DNA of 64,000 nucleotides from Paludibacteraceae bacterium (GTDB lineage: Bacteria > Bacteroidota > Bacteroidia > Bacteroidales > Paludibacteraceae): assembly GCA_017937025.1 (NCBI GenBank), contig JAGBEJ010000008.1:1-64000 (forward strand). Reading direction: 5' to 3'. A program made the translations under genes and the position numbers. Positions 45,992 to 52,854 of this stretch are shown piece after piece. The first letter of the stretch is position 1, and every line of letters begins with the position of its first letter. Under the pieces are notes generated by a model that was given only the letters and a program-made list of their open reading frames with translations, was not told where the DNA came from and made no database searches.

Positions 45992-47185
45992 TTACTTAAG
46001 TTTTGCTAAAGTCTCCTTTATTCTTCTGAATGCTTCTGTTATCTTGTCTTCTGAAGTCGCGTATGACATACGGATATTGTTAGGAGAAGCGAAAGCGTCA
46101 CCACCTACACATGCTACAAGTCCCTCCTCGAGCAAGAATAAAGCCAAATCCGAAGATGAGTTTATTGTCTTGCCGTTGTATGACTTACCGAAGTATGAGC
46201 TGCAGTCAGGGAACAAATAGAATGCTCCTTCTGGAACATTAACCTTGAATCCAGGAATTTCCTTTGCCAGCTTAACTATAAGGTCTCTTCTTCTCTCGAA
46301 TGCCTGACGCATAGTCTCGACGCTCGACTGGTCGCCAGTGTAAGCGATCTCAGCAGCCTTCTGGCTTATTGACGAAGGACCAGAAGTGTACTGTCCCTGA
46401 AGCTTGATTGCTGCCTTAGCCACCCACAGCGGAGCTGCGATCCATCCAAGACGCCATCCTGTCATGGCATAGCACTTAGACACACCGTTTACGATAACCA
46501 CTCTGTCGCGAACATTCTCGAACTGAGCGATGCTCTCGTGCTTGCCCACATAGTTGATATGCTCGTAGATCTCATCTGAGATTATCATAATCTGCTCATG
46601 CTTAGCCAAAACATCAGCCAAAGCCTTGAGCTCATCATGGCTGTAGATTGCACCGGTTGGATTTGAAGGCGAGCACAAGATTATAGCCTTAGTCTTAGGC
46701 GTGATGGCCTTCTCGAGCTGCTCGGCTGTAATCTTGAAATCCTGATCCTGACCTGCGTTTACGATAACGTTCTCGCCACCTGCCAGTTTCACCATTTCTG
46801 AGTAGCTTACCCAGAAAGGAGCTGGGATAATAACCTCATCTCCTGGATTTATAAGACAAAGTATTGTGTTGCAAACAGACTGCTTGGCTCCGTTTGAGCA
46901 TACGATCTGATCAACTGTATAATCGAGATTGTTCTCGCGCTTAAGCTTTTCAACAATAGCCTTGCGAAGAGCAGGATAACCAGGAACTGGAGTATAGAAT
47001 GAGTAGTTCTCATCTATGGCTTTCTTCGCAGCTTGCTTAATGTTATCAGGTGTGTAGAAATCTGGCTCACCGACACTAAGGTTGATCACGTCGCATCCTT
47101 TTGCTTTAAGCTCCGCGCTCTTCTGGCTCATAGCCAATGTAGCTGATGGAGAAAGCGATGCAAGTCTGTCTGATACTTGATTCAT
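45992..47185 (-). CDS. aspC: Aspartate/aromatic aminotransferase, class I
   Basis: 397 residues. PLP enzyme of the AspC/AspB subgroup. Motifs: GEPDFYTPDNI near the N-terminus, SPSNPTGAIY, SDEIYEHI and the PLP lysine near residue 236 in SKCYAMTGWRLGW; the C-terminal Arg that binds the substrate carboxylate is in NNIRMSYAT. The ORF extends to 47254, but those 23 codons overlap a leader hairpin downstream of the promoter box, so ATG 47185 is the start. Substrate range is inferred. Confidence 0.93.
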   Translation of the reverse strand: MNQVSDRLASLSPSATLAMSQKSAELKAKGCDVINLSVGEPDFYTPDNIKQAAKKAIDENYSFYTPVPGYPALRKAIVEKLKRENNLDYTVDQIVCSNGAKQSVCNTILCLINPGDEVIIPAPFWVSYSEMVKLAGGENVIVNAGQDQDFKITAEQLEKAITPKTKAIILCSPSNPTGAIYSHDELKALADVLAKHEQIMIISDEIYEHINYVGKHESIAQFENVRDRVVIVNGVSKCYAMTGWRLGWIAAPLWVAKAAIKLQGQYTSGPSSISQKAAEIAYTGDQSSVETMRQAFERRRDLIVKLAKEIPGFKVNVPEGAFYLFPDCSSYFGKSYNGKTINSSSDLALFLLEEGLVACVGGDAFASPNNIRMSYATSEDKITEAFRRIKETLAKLK

Positions 47186-47258
47186 TTTGCTTTGCTTTGT
47201 TGTTTGATTTTTATGTTTAAAAATATGAACACGGACAAATCCGCTCGTGTTCAATTTG

Positions 47259-47266
47259 CAAAAGTA
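47259..47266 (-). promoter_or_regulatory. -7 box (TACTTTTG) of aspC
   Basis: Exact TAnnTTTG match on the minus strand, some 75 bases before ATG 47185. Confidence 0.5.
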
Positions 47267-47404
47267 TTGATATTTTTTGACATGAAGTCACATTTTGCGG
47301 CAAATTAAAAGATTAAAGTTCAAAAAAGGAATTTTTAAACTCTATTTTGTCCTTTTTTGTCAAAAGTATGCCTTATAAGCATACATGGCAGATTCTTTTA
47401 TCGC

Positions 47405-47412
47405 TAATTTTG
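47405..47412 (+). promoter_or_regulatory. -7 box (TAATTTTG) of the patatin gene
   Basis: Exact TAnnTTTG match, about 80 bases before ATG 47495. Confidence 0.45.
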
Positions 47413-47494
47413 TAAACAGAAACGAAAATCATAACTTAGTGAATGCTTAGCAAAGCACACGCTTCGCTTTTTTACAATTGTATATATAAATGTC

Positions 47495-49747
47495 ATGGGA
47501 GCAATCCGGCGAATAATACTATTTCTCGCTATGCTTATGCCGCTTCGCGCTGCGGCACAGGAGGTTTCTGCCATTGACACCACAAATGCTGAAATTAGCG
47601 AAAATCCAATAAAAAAGACCAGACCAAAGGTAGCTCTGGTGCTATCAGGAGGCGGCGCGAAAGGCTTTGCCGAGATTGGTGTGCTCAAAGTGCTGGAACG
47701 CGAGGGCATTCCCGTTGACATTATTGTGGGAACGTCATTCGGAGGCATCGTGTCTGGATTGTACGCAACTGGATATACCGCCAATGAGATTGACTCGCTC
47801 TGCCACATACAAAACTGGAACATCGTTTTGAGCGACAAAGTGAAAAGACGCTACCGCTCCCCTAACTCACAGACAATCGACCAACGGTTCATATTAAAAT
47901 TCCCGATACAAAGGAAGAGGTTTTTCTCTTTGCCTCAGTCTGTTGTCAATGGACAAAATGTCATCAACCTGTTCTGCTCGCTCACAGCCAATGTCCCAGA
48001 CGACGCTGATTTCTCGAAAGACCTGAAGAGGGAGTTCGCGTGTGTCGCCACAGACTTTTCGACCGGCGACAAAGTCGTGCTGCGCAAAGGCTCGCTGCCT
48101 TATTCGATGTACGCGTCAATGGCGATACCAGCAGCCTTCGAGCCGGCGACAATAGACGGACGCATGCTCGTGGACGGAGGCGTGGTGGACAACTTCCCTA
48201 TCGACGTAGCCAAGGAAATGGGCGCTGACGTGATAATCGGTGTTGACCTCAGAGACAAGGTTATAGAAAGAAAGCACATCAGGGACATGATAGACGTCGT
48301 GGGACAGCTGATGACTCTGTACGACCCGATGGATCTGAACAAAGACACTGCCATTTGCGACCTTATAATAAGACCGGACCTGAGCGGATACACTGTGGCG
48401 AGCTTCACGTCGCAAGCCGTTGACACTCTCATAAGAAGAGGCGAGGAAGCCGGAATGAGAAACATCGAGAAAATACGAGAGCTGAAGGAGACATACAACC
48501 TGCAGCCGGACAGCACAGGAAGAAATCTGGTGAACATAAACAAATGGAGAGTCGAGAACATCGAGATAAAGGGAAAACACTCGCTGCCGGACAAGACATT
48601 GATACGCCGGAGCGCACTGAATCTGCCCGACTCCATAACCACAGCGCAGATAAAACGAGGCATTGACAAGATTTACGGACAATACAACTTCAAGAAGATA
48701 TACTACAGCCTGAGAGACAACGACAGCATCGTGGGCAAGACGCTCGTCATGAACGTGGACGAAGGAAAGAGCTTCACCGAGAATGTCGGATTCAAGGCCA
48801 ACACGATAGACGCCGCGGCTATAATGCTGAATATCAACCTGCAGGACTATACACGCAAACTCGGATTATTCTCGGCAACTGCTGAAATATCAGCCAATCC
48901 AGGCATCAACATCATTGGAGAATTGCACTACAACAGGTTGCCGGTGATAGGCATTCGCGTCGACGGAAAGATGAGGAACTACCAGATTTTCCACAACAAG
49001 GACAAGCTCTCATCTTCATATTTGTATTTCACCCAGGGCAATATTTTTGTGACACGCCGATTCTTCGACATCTTCGACACGGAACTCGGCTACAGGCTCA
49101 AATACTACTGGTCTGAATTATTCACAACGGACAAGTACAATTACAATCTGACATCAACAAAGGCTCTTGTCGGACAGCCATACGTAAGATTGAAAGTTGA
49201 CAATTTTGACGACTTCTACTTCCCAAGAAGAGGCGTAAGACTGTATGCAGAAGCCTCGTTCATAGACGATTACATAAACTACAACGACTTCACGCCGGTG
49301 CTGCAGGCAGGATTCAAAAGCGTCATACCAATACTGCCAAGAAAAAGGCTGGCTGTGCTTCTGGACTTCTACACGAGAATGTTGTTCTCGACACAGGAAT
49401 ATCCAATATACGAATCGACGTTCTTCGGCGGCGTGGAATACGCGCCATACTTCGACCACCACACGCAGTTCTACGGCCTGAACGCCATCTACAAAGGCAA
49501 CGACTACACATTCATGCTGATGGGCGGACTGAGATACCGATTCTACAAGAGGAACTACCTGACACTCAGAGTAAACACGCTGCATACGGCAAACGACCTG
49601 TTCGACCCGACTGACATACTGCAAGTCCTGGGTTACTCGCTCTCCTACTCCATGCAGACTCCGCTCGGACCTATCGACCTGACCATAGGCTACTCGTCGC
49701 ACTACGACAAGCCAGCCTTCGCAGCCAACTTCGGATACTGGTTCTAA
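47495..49747 (+). CDS. Patatin-like phospholipase fused to POTRA and Omp85-type beta-barrel
   Basis: 750 residues. Signal peptide (to about AAAQ, residue 22). Patatin domain: oxyanion loop GGGAKG (52-57), nucleophile Ser81 in GTSFG, catalytic Asp near 226 in DGG. A POTRA-like unit follows (about 350-410: VENIEIKGKHSLPDKTLIRR), then a 16-strand-type barrel ending in Phe (NFGYWF). This is the PlpD/type V-like architecture, with the lipase carried or displayed at the outer membrane. Common in Bacteroidota; the substrate is probably phospholipid. Confidence 0.92.
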   Translation: MGAIRRIILFLAMLMPLRAAAQEVSAIDTTNAEISENPIKKTRPKVALVLSGGGAKGFAEIGVLKVLEREGIPVDIIVGTSFGGIVSGLYATGYTANEIDSLCHIQNWNIVLSDKVKRRYRSPNSQTIDQRFILKFPIQRKRFFSLPQSVVNGQNVINLFCSLTANVPDDADFSKDLKREFACVATDFSTGDKVVLRKGSLPYSMYASMAIPAAFEPATIDGRMLVDGGVVDNFPIDVAKEMGADVIIGVDLRDKVIERKHIRDMIDVVGQLMTLYDPMDLNKDTAICDLIIRPDLSGYTVASFTSQAVDTLIRRGEEAGMRNIEKIRELKETYNLQPDSTGRNLVNINKWRVENIEIKGKHSLPDKTLIRRSALNLPDSITTAQIKRGIDKIYGQYNFKKIYYSLRDNDSIVGKTLVMNVDEGKSFTENVGFKANTIDAAAIMLNINLQDYTRKLGLFSATAEISANPGINIIGELHYNRLPVIGIRVDGKMRNYQIFHNKDKLSSSYLYFTQGNIFVTRRFFDIFDTELGYRLKYYWSELFTTDKYNYNLTSTKALVGQPYVRLKVDNFDDFYFPRRGVRLYAEASFIDDYINYNDFTPVLQAGFKSVIPILPRKRLAVLLDFYTRMLFSTQEYPIYESTFFGGVEYAPYFDHHTQFYGLNAIYKGNDYTFMLMGGLRYRFYKRNYLTLRVNTLHTANDLFDPTDILQVLGYSLSYSMQTPLGPIDLTIGYSSHYDKPAFAANFGYWF

Positions 49748-49748
49748 C

Positions 49749-49787
49749 AAAAAAGCGCATCCTCTTTCTGAATGCGCTTTCATTTTG
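49749..49787 (+). terminator. Terminator of the patatin gene
   Basis: AAAGCGCAT...ATGCGCTTT stem with T-rich tail. Confidence 0.75.
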
Positions 49788-49802
49788 TTTTATGAGCAAA
49801 GA

Positions 49803-50489
49803 TTAGTCGTGATGATGATGGCAGCCGCCGTGGCAAGAACTGTCGCCGTAAACTATCGTGCCATTCAGATACTGCTCAACGACTTTTGAGACCGGAAGCG
49901 CTGGCGCGCCGCCATGAACCTGAATTCCAAGTTCATTCAAAATCTTGACTGCACCTGCGCCGAGTCCTCCGCAAAGAACGTCTGTGCCGCCATTTGCAGC
50001 AATGAATCGTGGCGCTGAGCCATGCTCATGAGGTGGCGCGTCAAGCACTTGTGTTTCAATAACTTCGCCTTCTTTTAAAGTTACAAATGTAAATTTTGGA
50101 GCTCTGCCAAAGTGCTGAGACAGAGTGCCATCCGCCATTGTCGGAATCGCGATTTTCTGATTCATAATTCTAATTTTTATTTTTCTGTTTTGATATTCTT
50201 CAAAGTCTGCGTTATCTCCGGTTATCACCACTCCACAGCCCTCGACAATAGCCTTCGCCACTTTCTTGCGCGCGGCGTCATAGATTCTCGTGAATGTGGG
50301 GCGAGAAACATTCATCAATTCTGCAGCCTGACTCTGCTGCAGCTCTTCATAATCCATAAGCCGAATAGCCTCGTATTCATCATAATTCATTTTGACTGGA
50401 TTGGGAGCACTCTGCGCCAAACCGACAGGAGCAAACGAACTAACCGCTGGAGTCGCCATGACAACACGGCATTGCTTAGGTCTCGACAT
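49803..50489 (-). CDS. DUF134 HTH protein fused to a NifB/NifX-type cofactor-binding domain
   Basis: 228 residues. Residues 1-105 are DUF134, a predicted DNA-binding domain (RPKQCRVV...MNYDEYEAIRLMDYEELQQSQAAELMNVSRPTFTRIYDAARKKVA). Residues 110-215 are the dinitrogenase iron-molybdenum cofactor domain (IAIPTMADGTLSQHFGRAPKFTFV...GGLGAGAVKILNELGIQV). The C-terminus (HGGCHHHHD) is a His/Cys metal-binding tail. No nif genes are near, so this is probably a metal- or redox-linked regulator. Single gene. Confidence 0.88.
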   Translation of the reverse strand: MSRPKQCRVVMATPAVSSFAPVGLAQSAPNPVKMNYDEYEAIRLMDYEELQQSQAAELMNVSRPTFTRIYDAARKKVAKAIVEGCGVVITGDNADFEEYQNRKIKIRIMNQKIAIPTMADGTLSQHFGRAPKFTFVTLKEGEVIETQVLDAPPHEHGSAPRFIAANGGTDVLCGGLGAGAVKILNELGIQVHGGAPALPVSKVVEQYLNGTIVYGDSSCHGGCHHHHD

Positions 50490-50589
50490 AACTTGATAAC
50501 TGATTACGAAGCCAAAGATACGACATTTTTATGAACATAGGTTCAAAACATCGGGATATATTCATCATATTTCGAAAAATACGAAAATC

Positions 50590-50613
50590 GTAGAGACGGT
50601 GCATGCACCGTCT
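50590..50613. repeat. GTAG palindrome
   Basis: GTAG then the perfect palindrome AGACGGTGCATGCACCGTCT. Same family as the elements at 23600-23675. Confidence 0.7.
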
Positions 50614-50643
50614 AATACACGAAATCGTACAGACGCACAATTT

Positions 50644-50671
50644 GTAGGGGCGAATAATTATTCGCCCCTAC
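50644..50671. repeat. GTAG...CTAC palindrome, type 2 (second copy)
   Basis: Perfect 28-bp palindrome; identical but for one central base to 23812-23839. Confidence 0.75.
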
Positions 50672-50735
50672 AGCACACCCAATCATTCATTTTCCATATC
50701 CAATAAATATGCGAAAATCTATCCCACCCCATTGG

Positions 50736-50980
50736 GGTTCCTGTTTTGTATTGACGTTTTTATCAGGGGCTAACACCCCTGCCTATGATATTTCGTCCCT
50801 CCGGGACTGCCGCACTGACCTCTACCAACTCCGAAGGAGTGATATAAACATAGACACGAGTGTGAGCTCGTGGATGAATGCGGCAACTTCCCGGTCACTG
50901 AGCCGAAGGGTAACTTCATTTTAATCATGCCGGTCATTGAGCGATAGCCGAAATGCGGCACCTTTCCGCTCAGTGACCAG
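50736..50980. repeat. Mosaic of short palindromes
   Basis: Within 245 bases: ACCCC-att-GGGGT (50736-50748), AGGGG-ctaaca-CCCCT (50765-50780), GTCCC-tcc-GGGAC (50795-50807), ACTCC-gaa-GGAGT (50828-50840), CACGAG...CTCGTG (50855-50872), then CGGTCACTGAGC (50892), CGGTCATTGAGC (50931) and the inverted GCTCAGTGACC (50968). Similar strings recur between genes in many Bacteroidota. No supported gene; the 71-codon plus-strand frame here follows the repeats. Confidence 0.6.
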
Positions 50981-51010
50981 AATACCGAACCACAGCGACC
51001 AGAGCACACA

Positions 51011-51040
51011 AAAAAATCCGCCATCTCTGACGGATTTTTC
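51011..51040 (-). terminator. Terminator of the FISUMP-type gene
   Basis: AAAATCCG(c)CA-tc-TG(a)CGGATTTT hairpin with T-run on the minus strand. Confidence 0.75.
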
Positions 51041-51059
51041 CTTTTCTCACACCAAAAAT

Positions 51060-51950
51060 CTATTTGAAAACCGCACGCACCGACTGACCTAAGTAGCGGT
51101 TGTCGAAGTTGTTGTACACGCCGTCTGGATAGAAGTTGACGTCCCACGCGTAGTACGGATAGTCGGTATTCAGCGACGAGGACAAAAAGTAGCCGCGAGA
51201 CCCGACGTAGCTGAGGTCGCCATCGCCGCGATAGCCCGCAGCAGGCAGAAAAATATGAGCATCACTCAGGGAGTATGATGAGGATGGGGTTCCATTCTTA
51301 TATACATATTTTCCCTTGTCACTTTCACTTTTTGCTTTATAGACAATGTAGCCTTTTACATTTGAGTTATTGTAGCTTTCCGTCCATACCCAGTAGCACT
51401 CATTGCGGAGCTCTGTCTGCTGAGCCTGGGTAGGCATGCGCCACTTGCCGCCCCAGTTGGCTTTAGCGGCGTCGTACTGCGTGCCGGCTATATCGGTCAC
51501 GCCTTTGAGGGCGTCCTTGTGGTATGTTCCGCAATCGTAAGAGCTTGAAATCTTGCCATCAAGATAGGTGCTCCAACTGTAGGTCTCCTTTGTTGTAGTC
51601 TCGCCCCAGGCGAAGTAGCTGCCGTAGTCCTGTGGATTCTCCGCGCCTAAGTTCATTGTCGCCCACTTTGTGCCAGAGGTCAGACCTAAGTCAACATACT
51701 CACGACCATTCTCTAAATAAGGATTAGTGAAAGTTATAGAGTCAACGTTGGTCAACTCTGTAGACGTTGCAAACTTGCCGGCTTTACGCCACACCAAAAT
51801 ATCACCCAACGAGGCTGGCTTAGCCAAAGTCACGGAGTCGGTGGCTGCCTTTTTAGTAGCCACACCGTCCTGCCAGCACCATATATCTATCTGTGCCATA
51901 GCCGCGAAAGACGCTGCGGCAGCAAGCACTGTAAATACAAATTTCTTCAT
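51060..51950 (-). CDS. Secreted FISUMP/DUF1566-like protein
   Basis: 296 residues. Signal peptide MKKFVFTVLAAAASFAAMAQ, a short N-terminal part (IDIWCWQDG...VDSITF), then the domain starting EYVDLGLTSGTKWATMNLGAENPQDYGSYFAWGE and including WGGKWRMPTQAQQTEL, FLPAAGYRG and GQSVRAVFK. That is the Fibrobacter succinogenes major paralogous domain type, surface or secreted, function unknown. The frame opens at 52139, but the added 63 residues overlap the upstream gene and lack a signal; ATG 51950 is the start. 25 bases after the T9SS-tail gene. Confidence 0.88.
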   Translation of the reverse strand: MKKFVFTVLAAAASFAAMAQIDIWCWQDGVATKKAATDSVTLAKPASLGDILVWRKAGKFATSTELTNVDSITFTNPYLENGREYVDLGLTSGTKWATMNLGAENPQDYGSYFAWGETTTKETYSWSTYLDGKISSSYDCGTYHKDALKGVTDIAGTQYDAAKANWGGKWRMPTQAQQTELRNECYWVWTESYNNSNVKGYIVYKAKSESDKGKYVYKNGTPSSSYSLSDAHIFLPAAGYRGDGDLSYVGSRGYFLSSSLNTDYPYYAWDVNFYPDGVYNNFDNRYLGQSVRAVFK

Positions 51951-51975
51951 TGTTCGTCTTTTTTTTCCTGTTAAA

Positions 51976-52446
51976 TTACTTGGTTTTGATGATGCGCGCC
52001 GCGCTGTCTCCGCTGCGCAGGATGTAAACGCCGTCGGCAAGCGATGATACGTTGATGACTGCCTTGTCAGCCGCTTTGGTGGTTGAGACAAGGTTTCCGT
52101 TAGCCGAGAAGATGAGGATGTCATTTTCTGCGCCTTCAACGGTTATCTCGTTCTTCGCTGGGTTTGGGTAAACCTTCAGCGCAGAAGCCGATGTTTCAGA
52201 AATGGCTGTTGCCGGCGCATCCTCAGCCGAGAACACGACTTTGCGTGTCGCACTGATGGACTTCACATCCTCAGATTTGTCGGTTTTCACTACTTTCAGG
52301 CTTCCCGATGTCGTGAAGTCCAGCTTGCTCACCACCGCCATGTCATAGACCTGCGTCGTGCCGTCCAACGCCTCCACAACGAGGCTTGAAGCCGACGCCA
52401 CCTGCATTGCCAGCAGCGATGAAATGATTAATACTACTTTTTTCAT
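51976..52446 (-). CDS. Small secreted protein with type IX secretion (por) tail
   Basis: 156 residues. Signal peptide (MKKVVLIISSLLAMQVASA), a short repeat-like N-terminal half (LVVEALDGTTQVYDMAVVSKLDFT), and a C-terminal domain VYPNPAKNEITVEG...GVYILRSGDSAARIIKTK (about 91-156), matching T9SS type A sorting domains. There is little cargo besides the tail. It is first in a two-gene unit with the FISUMP-type gene. Its long leader holds a large hairpin and a GCTT repeat. Confidence 0.88.
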   Translation of the reverse strand: MKKVVLIISSLLAMQVASASSLVVEALDGTTQVYDMAVVSKLDFTTSGSLKVVKTDKSEDVKSISATRKVVFSAEDAPATAISETSASALKVYPNPAKNEITVEGAENDILIFSANGNLVSTTKAADKAVINVSSLADGVYILRSGDSAARIIKTK

Positions 52447-52503
52447 CTTTTATTTTTAGGTTAATTAAAAAAATCCATCAACTCGCAGCCATATAATAAG
52501 CGC

Positions 52504-52553
52504 AAAAAGAGGGGACCCCACCACGCTGCCGCGTGACGGAGTCCCCTCTTTTT
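52504..52553. terminator. Large terminator-like hairpin in the leader of the T9SS-tail gene
   Basis: Outer perfect 13-bp stem AAAAAGAGGGGAC/GTCCCCTCTTTTT, inner CACGC-tgcc-GCGTG. Symmetrical A/T runs allow either direction. No gene ends here, so it would end a short RNA or attenuate the minus-strand gene. Confidence 0.6.
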
Positions 52554-52577
52554 ATGACGTTTTGCTATTAGCTACAA

Positions 52578-52600
52578 GCTTGCTTGCTTGCTTGCTTGCT
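52578..52600. repeat. Tetranucleotide repeat (GCTT)5
   Basis: Five GCTT units plus GCT, 23 bases, between the hairpin at 52504-52553 and the start region of the divergent feoB unit. Such repeats can slip during replication. Confidence 0.85.
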
Positions 52601-52854
52601 AACATATTATCCGACATTTGCAAATTTTCGAGCATATTTATCAACAAAAACCATACAAAATTAAGAATATTTTATTAATAATAAACAACAAGAAGAAAAA
52701 AATGTATGAAAATGCTTTCAGGACAGAACGACACCCATACAAAACCGCCATTTGTGGCTATTCACACCACCGCAAAATCACAACAAATGACTATTGCCAA
52801 TAATCAAGACTTTTGCTTATTTCGTATCTTGTTTTAAAGAACCATTTTAAAATC
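52601..52854. other. feoAB upstream region
   Basis: 254 AT-rich bases without a supported gene. Near-consensus boxes GACTTTTG (52808-52815) and GACATTTG (about 52613-52620) differ from TAnnTTTG in the first base. No Fur-like palindrome was recognised. Confidence 0.35.

Larger units (their letters stand above)
47186..47494. other. Divergent control region aspC / patatin gene
   Basis: 309 bases without a gene. Minus-strand box TACTTTTG at 47259-47266 serves aspC, with a leader hairpin GAACACG...CGTGTTC at 47228-47253. Plus-strand box TAATTTTG at 47405-47412 serves the patatin gene. A TTAC-AATT-GTAT half-palindrome lies at about 47472-47483. Nothing else seen. Confidence 0.5.

Noticed and set aside
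47186..47254. 23-residue extension of the aminotransferase
   Set aside because: Covers a leader hairpin just after the promoter; the family starts at the MNQVSDRL Met.
50709..50924. 71-aa plus-strand ORF in the repeat mosaic
   Set aside because: It simply reads through the palindromes; similar translated repeats are spread between genes in this phylum.
51951..52139. 63-residue N-terminal extension of the FISUMP-type protein
   Set aside because: Overlaps the upstream gene and would bury the signal peptide at 51,950.
52618..52803. 61-aa ORF upstream of feoB
   Set aside because: Non-ATG start, AT-driven composition, no family or promoter support.
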